64,000 bases of DNA from assembly GCA_930367215.1 (NCBI GenBank), contig OV884059.1, forward strand, positions 159,276,511-159,340,510, read 5' to 3'. The first letter of the stretch is position 1; every line of letters begins with the position of its first letter. The notes under the pieces were generated by a model, which made no database searches, was not told where the DNA came from, and was given only the letters and a program-made list of their open reading frames with translations. The stretch is from Pollenia angustigena. Taxonomy: Eukaryota; Arthropoda; Insecta; Diptera; Polleniidae. Shown one piece after another: positions 50,382 through 61,346 of the stretch. A program made the translations under genes and the position numbers.

Positions 50382-51792
50382 AATGACGACAATTTTTTTA
50401 ATTTAAACTAAAATAATCAATCTAAAAGAGAAAAAAAATCAAAAAATAAGCGTGACCAATAAATTGGTAAAAGTTTAGCTTTATTTTTAACACTTTTTAT
50501 TGACTGAACTTTATTTGTAAGAAGGTGCTTGTTTAATGTAATTAAGAAACTGTTGAATGATGTTTGATCCAGCAAACGTTTTCGAATGCAAACAAAACAT
50601 AATTAATTTAAAAAATTTAGTTAAAAAAAAAAAATATTTATTTATTTAAGTTATTTTGGAAACCAAAAAAATATTGAATTTTATTTTAAATAAAGACAAA
50701 AATTTTTATGAGAATTGAATGAGATGTTTTATTTTAATAGTGTTTTATTAAAACTAAAAAATACGTCAACAGTGACGAATATATGAATCAGTACTGACTA
50801 GTCAGCTGTGGCCGGTATATGCGTCAGTACTGACCAGTCAGTACTGACTGGTCAGCTGTGTCCGTTATATGCATCAGTACTGACTAGTCAGCTGTGTCCG
50901 GTTTTTGAGCACTCAATAATCTTGAGCAACCTGCATATAGTTGTCGATATGAAAAGCAATGAATGGGCGCCTAAATATATTCCAGCCAATGGACCATACG
51001 CATTCCGAAAAAGTACAAAAAGTACCAATTTGATCCATTTTTTACCCCTTAAAAAGTGCCGTATATTTTGTACTTTTTATACCAAATGCAACGAAGTACT
51101 AAAAGTACGAGCTTTGACTCATTTTATTCCCCCAGAAAGTACTCTGTACGTTAATTTAGGTTATGTTTTATATGAATACCAAATTTTTCGAAGAGATAAA
51201 AAGTAACAGTTTTATCCCAATTTTATCCATTAAAAAATACCGTATATTTTGATCTCGACCATATGCAATCTGTATACCAAATTTATCCAAAAGAGAAAAA
51301 GTATCAAAAGTAAAACATTTTTCGTTTTAACCTCTTAAAATATACCCCACTTAAATCTGGACAATATCTCTAGCCAAATTTTTTGAAAATAAGAAAGTAC
51401 CAAAACTAAAAGAGAAAAAGTGTTAAAAGTTGCCAAAAAAAGAAGCAACATTTCTTAAAAATATATATACAAGGTAGATCAAAAAAGACCTACCCCCACC
51501 CATGTTTTATTTTGTAACTAGCTTTTACCCGTGACGTCGTTCACTTTAAGATTTAAAGAAATGGGGTTATCCAGGAAAATATTTACAGAAAATTTATTTT
51601 GTTTTCTACGTCATTACTTATTTTATGTTAAAATATGTCTATAAACAACATTTTAAGATTTGTTATATTCCGCTAATATAATGGGTGATTTTTTAGCTAT
51701 TATCTTTTTGGCAGCACTGGTTTAAACAGCTGACGCACGTTTCGTGTTTTGTTTCACTGTCAAACATCTTCAGTTTGGTCTATAATTTAACC

Positions 51793-52620
51793 ATGAATCG
51801 TCTTACAAACGAACAACGCTTGCAAATTATTGAATTTTATTATCAAAATGCGTGCTCTGTTAAGAAAATTCATCGCGCGCTTCTTGTGTTCAGCGACGAA
51901 GCGCATTTTTGGCTCAATGGGTAAGTTAATAAGCCGAATTGTCGATTTTGGAGTGAAGATCAGCCAGAAGCATTGCAAGAGCTATTTATGCATCGAGAAA
52001 AAGTCACAGTTTGGTGCGGTTTATGGGCTGGTGGCATCATTGGACCGTTCCAAGATGATGCGAATCGTAACGTAACTGTGAATGGTGAGCGCTACCGTGA
52101 GATGATATCCAACTTTTTTTTGCCCAAAATGCAAGAGCTTGTTGACTTGCACGACATGTGGTTTCAACAAGACGGTGCCACATGCCACACAGCACGCTTA
52201 ACAATGGACTTATTGAGAGGCGAGTTCGGTGAACATTTTATTTCACGTTCGGGACCGGTCAATTGGCCGCCTAGATCGTGCGATTTAACGTCTTTAGACT
52301 ATTTTTTGTGCGGCTACGTTAAAGCTCATGTCTATACACACATGCCCGCTTCAATTGACGCATTGGAAGAAAACATTGAAGCATTTATTCGTGAGATACC
52401 GGCCGAAATGTTATAAACAGAATGCCAACATTGGACTAAGCGGATGGACCATTTGAGGCGCAATCACGGTCAACATTTGCATGAAATAATCTTCAAACAT
52501 TTAATTATATGGACCGTACTATCGATTCAAATAAAGATTTCATGCATTTTTCTGAATTTTATGAGTTTTTTTTACAACTTTCCTATAGCTCCCCTACAAG
52601 AAATGGATGACCGAAACTAA
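51793..52620 (+). pseudogene. Mariner-type transposase relic, unit 16, second stop
   Basis: Besides TAA at 51922-51924, the codons ttg-gaa after EIPAEM became tta-taa. This places a second stop at 52414-52416 and removes the C-terminal helices. Confidence 0.9.
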
Positions 52621-53434
52621 TACACACGCACTATTTTTGTTTGTTTTTATTGTTACAAGTGGCGTTGCCACTCGTGTGCGTTTGTATACCAAATTAGGAA
52701 TATTTTGCAAAGCCCAAATTTTATTAATCTTTTCTTCTTATTTTTATATATACTTAATAATATGTTGAATATATCTGTTAATACGTTTCATAAATTTTAA
52801 TAATTATAAGAATTTAGCTAAATTTGTATTAATTATTTAAAAAAAAGTGGTGGAATTTTGGGAATTGCTGTTGTTAAAAACATTTTAGGAAGAAATGTTT
52901 GCTAGTGGCAACGCTAATTACTCCAGGAATGAAATGCGTATGTAAGAGTGAAACAACGAATGTATGTTAGACAGTTTCATTTTTGAATGGAATGTAAAAA
53001 ATTCAAGATTAATTTTAAAAGCGAAAGGAATTTTATGAAATTGTGACGTGCGCCCATTATATTATTTAAAATAAATATAAAAAAAGTGAAATAAAAATTG
53101 ACAGTGACAATAAAGAGTGATAAAAAATAATATTTGCCTTGACAGAAAGCATGAATTGAGTGACAATAAAAATAACACAAATACCTATTAAAATATAAAA
53201 AAGTGACAATAAGATAGAAAATACCTATTAAGAAATTAAATTAAATAATAAAAGTATACTTTTTGTGATAAAAGATAACTATGAAAAAAAGACGTTTGCA
53301 AAATTGTCTATCATTGGAAAAAAAGACATTTGAGTCCAAAATTAAAATGTATAGAAGGTTAATAGAAAACGAAGATAGTGCACGAAGTGAAAGATCTAAT
53401 ATACAACCTGTTCCATCAATAAGCTAAAATTCTA

Positions 53435-54014
53435 ATGGAGTGTAAAGTAGGCATAAAAAAAGCCCAAGAGTACCTCAGCCACATGACAGGAGAGACTTCT
53501 GATCAAGGGCTTGATGAGACCGCCAGCATGCTCCCCTTGCGGACCACAACAGCAGTGCAAGAAATAGAGGAGAAGCTAGACTCCGATTACGCTCAGGCCA
53601 TGGTAACAATCACAATATTTTATATATTTTACTTGCTCAAACAGTAATTCAACTTCTTTACAGAAGTCCTATATTCATAAAATTAAAGGTGTTTCTTTAG
53701 ATGTTGGCAGTGTTATTAGTGCATCGTTTGCAGATGATTTGCTATATAAATATAATTGGGATGGAAGGTGGGGAAAACTTCCGTTGTCAAATCTCACGCT
53801 GCTAAATAAAATTGTAAGAGGTATGTACAGACATTAAATAATTTTAGTCTTTGAATATTTAACATTTCTGTCTTTTTTTTTACTTCATATTTTAGATGTT
53901 TTTCAGAACCTAGGAGCCGGGGAGTATGAAAAAAGTATAAGAAAAGCGGTTGAACGTGCCCACCATAGGGTAAAGCAACAAAAATACATAAAAGAAAAAG
54001 GGGTTAATAAATAA
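53435..54014 (+). CDS. DUF4806-domain protein, three exons, unit 16
   Basis: Exons are 53435-53602, 53664-53820 and 53896-54014; the frame and introns are intact. Arg16His is shared with unit 14 but the 3-bp loss of unit 14 is absent, so the replacement is older than that deletion. Confidence 0.8.
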
Positions 54015-55425
54015 AATGACGACAATTTTTTTAATTTAAACTAAAATAATCAATCTAAAAGAGAAAAAAAATCAAAAAATAAGCGTGACCAATAAATTGG
54101 TAAAAGTTTAGCTTTATTTTTAACACTTTTTATTGACTGAACTTTATTTGTAAGAAGGTGCTTGTTTAATGTAATTAAGAAACTGTTGAATGATGTTTGA
54201 TCCAGCAAACGTTTTCGAATGCAAACAAAACATAATTAATTTAAAAAATTTAGTTAAAAAAAAAAAATATTTATTTATTTAAGTTATTTTGGAAACCAAA
54301 AAAATATTGAATTTTATTTTAAATAAAGACAAAAATTTGTATGAGAATTGAATGAGATGTTTTATTTTAATAGTGTTTTATTAAAACTAAAAAATACGTC
54401 AACAGTGATGAATATATGAATCAGTACTGACTAGTCAGCTGTGGCCGGTATATGCGTCAGTACTGACCAGTCAGTACTGACTGGTCAGCTGTGTCCGTTA
54501 TATGCATCAGTACTGACTAGTCAGCTGTGTCCGGTTTTTGAGCACTCAATAATCTTGAGCAACCTACATATAGTTGTCGATATGAAAAGCAATGAATGGG
54601 CGCCTAAATATATTCCAGCCAATGGACCATACGCATTCCGAAAAAGTACAAAAAGTACCAATTTGATCCATTTTTTACCCCTTAAAAAGTGCCGTATATT
54701 TTGTACTTTTTATACCAAATGCAACGAAGTACTAAAAGTACGAGCTTTGACTCATTTTATTCCCCCAGAAAGTACTCTGTACGTTAATTTAGGTTATGTT
54801 TTATATGAATACCAAATTTTTCGAAGAGATAAAAAGTAACAGTTTTATCCCAATTTTATCCATTAAAAAATACCGTATATTTTGATCTCGACCATATGCA
54901 ATCTGTATACCAAATTTATCCAAAAGAGAAAAAGTATCAAAAGTAAAACATTTTTCGTTTTAACCTCTTAAAATATACCCCACTTAAATCTGGACAATAT
55001 CTCTAGCCAAATTTTTTGAAAATAAGAAAGTACCAAAACTAAAAGAGAAAAAGTGTTAAAAGTTGCCAAAAAAAGAAGCAACATTTCTTAAAAATATATA
55101 TACAAGGTAGATCAAAAAAGACCTACCCCCACCCATGTTTTATTTTGTAACTAGCTTTTACCCGTGACGTCGTTCACTTTAAGATTTAAAGAAATGGGGT
55201 TATCCAGTAAAATATTTACAGAAAATTTATTTTGTTTTCTACGTCATTACTTATTTTATGTTAAAATATGTCTATAAACAACATTTTAAGATTTGTTATA
55301 TTCCGCTAATATAATGGGTGATTTTTTAGCTATTATCTTTTTGGCAGCACTGGTTTAAACAGCTGACGCACGTTTCGTGTTTTGTTTCACTGTCAAACAT
55401 CTTCAGTTTGGTCTATAATTTAACC

Positions 55426-56240
55426 ATGAATCGTCTTACAAACGAACAACGCTTGCAAATTATTGAATTTTATTATCAAAATGCGTGCTCTGTTAAGAAA
55501 ATTCATCGCGCGCTTCTTGTGTTCAGCGACGAAGCTCATTTTTGGCTCAATGGCCGAATTGTCGATTTTGGAGTGAAGATCAGCCAGAAGCATTGCAAGA
55601 GCTATTTATGCATCGAGAAAAAGTCACAGTTTGGTGCGGTTTATGGGCTGGTGGCATCATTGGACCGTTCCAAGATGATGCGAATCGTAACGTAACTGTG
55701 AATGGTGAGCGCTACCGTGAGATGATATCCAACTTTTTTTTGCCCAAAATGCAAGAGCTTGTTGACTTGCACGACATGTGGTTTCAACAAGACGGTGCCA
55801 CATGCCACACAGCACGCTTAACAATGGACTTATTGAGAGGCGAGTTCGGTGAACATTTTATTTCACGTTCGGGACCGGTCAATTGGCCGCCTAGATCGTG
55901 CGATTTAACGTCTTTAGACTATTTTTTGTGCGGCTACGTTAAAGCTCATGTCTATACACACATGCCCGCTTCAATTGACGCATTGGAAGAAAACATTGAA
56001 GCATTTATTCGTGAGATACCGGCCGAAATGTTGGAAACAGAATGCCAACATTGGACTAAGCGGATGGACCATTTGAGGCGCAATCACGGTCAACATTTGC
56101 ATGAAATAATCTTCAAACATTTAATTATATGGACCGTACTATCGATTCAAATAAAGATTTCATGCATTTTTCTGAATTTTATGAGTTTTTTTTACAACTT
56201 TCCTATAGCTCCCCTACAAGAAATGGATGACCGAAACTAA
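55426..56240 (+). pseudogene. Mariner-type transposase relic, unit 17, stop removed by 13-bp deletion
   Basis: ctcaatgg (55546-55553) is joined directly to ccgaattg, deleting gtaagttaataag, which holds the array-wide TAA. Because 13 is not a multiple of three, the helix-turn-helix and first Asp block are now out of frame with the rest. The remaining core is open in the correct phase up to 56240 but has no proper N-terminus. Confidence 0.9.
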
Positions 56241-57066
56241 TACACACGCACTATTTTTGTTTGTTTTTATTGTTACAAGTGGCGTTGCCACTCGTGTGCG
56301 TTTGTATACCAAATTAGGAATATTTTGCAAATCCCAAATTTTATTAATCTTTTCTTCTTATTTTTATATATACTTAATAATATGTTGAATATATCTGTTA
56401 ATACGTTTCATAAATTTTAATAATTATAAGAATTTAGCTAAATTTGTATTAATTATTTAAAAAAAAAGTGGTGGAATTTTGGGAATTGCTGTTGTTAAAA
56501 ACATTTTAGGAAGAAATGTTTGCTAGTGGCAACGCTAATTACTCCAGGAATGAAATGCGTATGTAAGAGTGAAACAACGAATGTATGTTAGACAGTTTCA
56601 TTTTTGAATGGAATGTGTAAAATATGTAAAAAATTCAAGATTAATTTTAAAAGCGAAAGGAATTTTATGAAATTGTGACGTGCGCCCATTATATTATTTA
56701 AAATAAATATAAAAAAAGTGAAATAAAAATTGACAGTGACAATAAAGAGTGATAAAAAATAATATTTGCCTTGACAGAAAGCAAGAATTGAGTGACAATA
56801 AAAATAACACAAATACCTATTAAAATATAAAAAAGTGACAATAAGATAGAAAATACCTATTAAGAAATTAAATTAAATAATAAAAGTATACTTTTTGTGA
56901 TAAAAGATAACTATGAAAAAAAGACGTTTGCAAAATTGTCTATCATTGGAAAAAAAGACATTTGAGTCCAAAATTAAAATGTATAGAAGGTTAATAGAAA
57001 ACGAAGATAGTGCACGAAGTGAAAGATCTAATATACAACCTGTTCCATCAATAAGCTAAAATTCTA

Positions 57067-57646
57067 ATGGAGTGTAAAGTAGGCATAAAAAAAGCCCAAG
57101 AGTACCTCAGCCGCATGACAGGAGAGACTTCTGATCAAGGGCTTGATGAGACCGCCAGCATGCTCCCCTTGCGGACCACAACAGCAGTGCAAGAAATAGA
57201 GGAGAAGCTAGACTCCGATTACGCTCAGGCCATGGTAACAATCACAATATTTTATATATTTTACTTGCTCAAACAGTAATTCAACTTCTTTACAGAAGTC
57301 CTATATTCATAAAATTAAAGGTGTTTCTTTAGATGTTGGCAGTGTTATTAGTGCATCGTTTGCAGATGATTTGCTATATAAATATAATTGGGATGGAAGG
57401 TGGGGAAAACTTCCGTTGTCAAATCTCACGCTGCTAAATAAAATTGTAAGAGGTATGTACAGACATTAAATAATTTTAGTCTTTGAATATTTAACATTTC
57501 TGTCTTTTTTTTTACTTCATATTTTAGATGTTTTTCAGAACCTAGGAGCCGGGGAGTATGAAAAAAGTATAAGAAAAGCGGTTGAACGTGCCCACCATAG
57601 GGTAAAGCAACAAAAATACATAAAAGAAAAAGGGGTTAATAAATAA
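57067..57646 (+). CDS. DUF4806-domain protein, three exons, unit 17
   Basis: Exons are 57067-57234, 57296-57452 and 57528-57646. Splice sites, frame and product agree with the array consensus; no private replacement was noticed. Confidence 0.8.
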
Positions 57647-59048
57647 AATGACGACAATTTTTTTAATTTAAACTAAAATAATCAATCTAAAAGAGAAAAA
57701 AAATCAAAAAATAAGCGTGACCAATAAATTGGTAAAAGTTTAGCTTTATTTTTAACACTTTTTATTGACCGAACTTTATTTGTAAGAAGGTGCTTGTTTA
57801 ATGAAATTAAGAAACTGTTGAATGATGTTTGATCCAGCAAACGTTTTCGAATGCAAACAAAACATAATTAATTTAAAAAATTTAGTTAAAAAAAAAAAAT
57901 ATTTATTTATTTAAGTTATTTTGGAAACCAAAAAAATATTGAATTTTATTTTAAATAAAGACAAAAATTTGTATGAGAATTGAATGAGATGTTTTATTTT
58001 AATAGTGTTTTATTAAAACTAAAAAATACGTCAACAGTGACGAATATATGAATCAGTACTGACTAGTCAGCTGTGGCCGGTATATGCGTCAGTACTGACC
58101 AGTCAGTACTGACTGGTCAGCTGTGTCCGTTATATGCATCAGTACTGACTAGTCAGCTGTGTCCGGTTTTTGAGCACTCAATAATCTTGAGCAACCTACA
58201 TATAGTTGTCGATATGAAAAGCAATGAATGGGCGCCTAAATATATTCCAGCCAATGGACCATACGCATTCCGAAAAAGTACCAATTTTATCCATTTTTTA
58301 CCCCTTAAAAAGTGCCGTATATTTTGTACTTTTTATACCAAATGCAACGAAGTACTAAAAGTACGAGCTTTGACTCATTTTATTCCCCCAGAAAGTACTC
58401 TGTACGTTAATTTAGGTTATGTTTTATATGAATACCAAATTTTTCGAAGAGATAAAAAGTAACAGTTTTATCCCAATTTTATCCATTAAAAAATACCGTA
58501 TATTTTGATCTCGACCATATGCAATCTGTATACCAAATTTATCCAAAAGAGAAAAAGTATCAAAAGTAAAACATTTTTCGTTTTAACCTCTTAAAATATA
58601 CCCCACTTAAATCTGGACAATATCTCTAGCCAAATTTTTTGAAAATAAGAAAGTACCAAAACTAAAAGAGAAAAAGTGTTAAAAGTTGCCAAAAAAAGAA
58701 GCAACATTTCTTAAAAATATATATACAAGGTAGATCAAAAAAGACCTACCCCCACCCATGTTTTATTTTGTAACTAGCTTTTACCCGTGACGTCGTTCAC
58801 TTTAAGATTTAAAGAAATGGGGTTATCCAGTAAAATATTTACAGAAAATTTATTTTGTTTTCTACGTCATTACTTATTTTATGTTAAAATATGTCTATAA
58901 ACAACATTTTAAGATTTGTTATATTCCGCTAATATAATGGGTGATTTTTTAGCTATTATCTTTTTGGCAGCACTGGTTTAAACAGCTGACGCACGTTTCG
59001 TGTTTTGTTTCACTGTCAAACATCTTCAGTTTGGTCTATAATTTAACC

Positions 59049-59876
59049 ATGAATCGTCTTACAAACGAACAACGCTTGCAAATTATTGAATTTTATTATC
59101 AAAATGCGTGCTCTGTTAAGAAAATTCATCGCGCGCTTCTTGTGTTCAGCGACGAAGCTCATTTTTGGCTCAATGGGTAAGTTAATAAGCCGAATTGTCG
59201 ATTTTGGAGTGAAGATCAGCCAGAAGCATTGCAAGAGCTATTTATGCATCGAGAAAAAGTCACAGTTTGGTGCGGTTTATGGGCTGGTGGCATCATTGGA
59301 CCGTTCCAAGATGATGCGAATCGTAACGTAACTGTGAATGGTGAGCGCTACCGTGAGATGATATCCAACTTTTTTTTGCCCAAAATGCAAGAGCTTGTTC
59401 ACTTGCACGACATGTGGTTTCAACAAGACGGTGCCACATGCCACACAGCACGCTTAACAATGGACTTATTGAGAGGCGAGTTCGGTGAACATTTTATTTC
59501 ACGTTCGGGACCGGTCAATTGGCCGCCTAGATCGTGCGATTTAACGTCTTTAGACTATTTTTTGTGCGGCTACGTTAAAGCTCATGTCTATACACACATG
59601 CCCGCTTCAATTGACGCATTGGAAGAAAACATTGAAGCATTTATTCGTGATATACCGGCCGAAATGTTGGAAACAGAATGCCAACATTGGACTAAGCGGA
59701 TGGACCATTTGAGGCGCAATCACGGTCAACATTTGCATGAAATAATCTTCAAACATTTAATTATATGGACCGTACTATCGATTCAAATAAAGATTTCATG
59801 CATTTTTCTGAATTTTATGAGTTTTTTTTACAACTTTCCTATAGCTCCCCTACAAGAAATGGATGACCGAAACTAA
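59049..59876 (+). pseudogene. Mariner-type transposase relic, unit 18
   Basis: TAA is at 59178-59180. Two private replacements were noticed: Asp to His before LHDMWFQQ (gttcacttgc, 59397) and Glu to Asp in FIREIPAE (cgtgatatacc, 59647). Neither is a catalytic Asp. Confidence 0.9.
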
Positions 59877-60702
59877 TACACACGCACTATTTTTGTTTGT
59901 TTTTATTGTTACAAGTGGCGTTGCCACTCGTGTGCGTTTGTATACCAAATTAGGAATATTTTGCAAAGCCCAAATTTTATTAATCTTTTCTTCTTATTTT
60001 TATATATACTTAATAATATGTTGAATATATCTGTTAATACGTTTCATAAATTTTAATAATTATAAGAATTTAGCTAAATTTGTATTAATTATTTAAAAAA
60101 AAAGTGGTGGAATTTTGGGAATTGCTGTTGTTAAAAACATTTTAGGAAGAAATGTTTGCTAGTGGCAACGCTAATTACTCCAGGAATGAAATGCGTATGT
60201 AAGAGTGAAACAACGAATGTATGTTAGACAGTTTCATTTTTGAATGGAATGTGTAAAATATGTAAAAAATTCAAGATTAATTTTAAAAGCGAAAGGAATT
60301 TTATGAAATTGTGACGTGCGCCCATTATATTATTTAAAATAAATATAAAAAAAGTGAAATAAAAATTGACAGTGACAATAAAGAGTGATAAAAAATAATA
60401 TTTGCCTTGACAGAAAGCAAGAATTGAGTGACAATAAAAATAACACAAATACCTATTAAAATATAAAAAAGTGACAATAAGATAGAAAATACCTATTAAG
60501 AAATTAAATTAAATAATAAAAGTATACTTTTTGTGATAAAAGATAACTATGAAAAAAAGACGTTTGCAAAATTGTCTATCATTGGAAAAAAAGACATTTG
60601 AGTCCAAAATTAAAATGTATAGAAGGTTAATAGAAAACGAAGATAGTGCACGAAGTGAAAGATCTAATATACAACCTGTTCCATCAATAAGCTAAAATTC
60701 TA

Positions 60703-61282
60703 ATGGAGTGTAAAGTAGGCATAAAAAAAGCCCAAGAGTACCTCAGCCGCATGACAGGAGAGACTTCTGATCAAGGGCTTGATGAGACCGCCAGCATGCT
60801 CCCCTTGCGGACCACAACAGCAGTGCAAGAAATAGAGGAGAAGCTAGACTCCGATTACGCTCAGGCCATGGTAACAATCACAATATTTTATATATTTTAC
60901 TTGCTCAAACAGTAATTCAACTTCTTTACAGAAGTCCTATATTCATAAAATTAAAGGTGTTTCTTTAGATGTTGGCAGTGTTATTAGTGCATCGTTTGCA
61001 GATGATTTGCTATATAAATATAATTGGGATGGAAGGTGGGGAAAACTTCCGTTGTCAAATCTCACGCTGCTAAATAAAATTGTAAGAGGTATGTACAGAC
61101 ATTAAATAATTTTAGTCTTTGAATATTTAACATTTCTGTCTTTTTTTTTACTTCATATTTTAGATGTTTTTCAGAACCTAGGAGCCGGGGAGTATGAAAA
61201 AAGTATAAGAAAAGCGGTTGAACGTGCCCACCATAGGGTAAAGCAACAAAAATACATAAAAGAAAAAGGGGTTAATAAATAA
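60703..61282 (+). CDS. DUF4806-domain protein, three exons, unit 18
   Basis: Exons are 60703-60870, 60932-61088 and 61164-61282. The copy is intact and equals the consensus, and it is the last complete gene in the window. Confidence 0.8.
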
Positions 61283-61346
61283 AATGACGACAATTTTTTT
61301 AATTTAAACTAAAATAATCAATCTAAAAGAGAAAAAAAATCAAAAA

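Larger units (their letters stand above)
46811..50445 (+). repeat. Array unit 15 (3635 bp)
   Basis: Full layout with the 9-bp loss at gaaaaagtaccaattt (47371) shared with units 13 and 18. Private changes include aaccttttaaaa (47686) and gcccatgatatt (49420). Confidence 0.95.
50446..54078 (+). repeat. Array unit 16 (3633 bp)
   Basis: Full layout. It shares gcatgaattg (53147) and cagccacatgac with unit 14. Private changes are atccaggaaaat (51571), gaagcgcattt (51898), a short loss at aatggaatgtaaaaaattc (52986) and a second transposase stop. Confidence 0.95.
54079..57710 (+). repeat. Array unit 17 (3632 bp)
   Basis: Full layout with a 13-bp deletion at the stop codon of the transposase relic. 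Private substitutions are cagtgatgaat (54411) and gcaaatcccaaa (56329). Confidence 0.95.
57711..61346 (+). repeat. Array unit 18 (3636 bp)
   Basis: Full layout with the 9-bp loss at gaaaaagtaccaatttt shared with units 13 and 15. Private changes are ttgaccgaac (57766) and ttaatgaaatt (57799). Confidence 0.95.
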
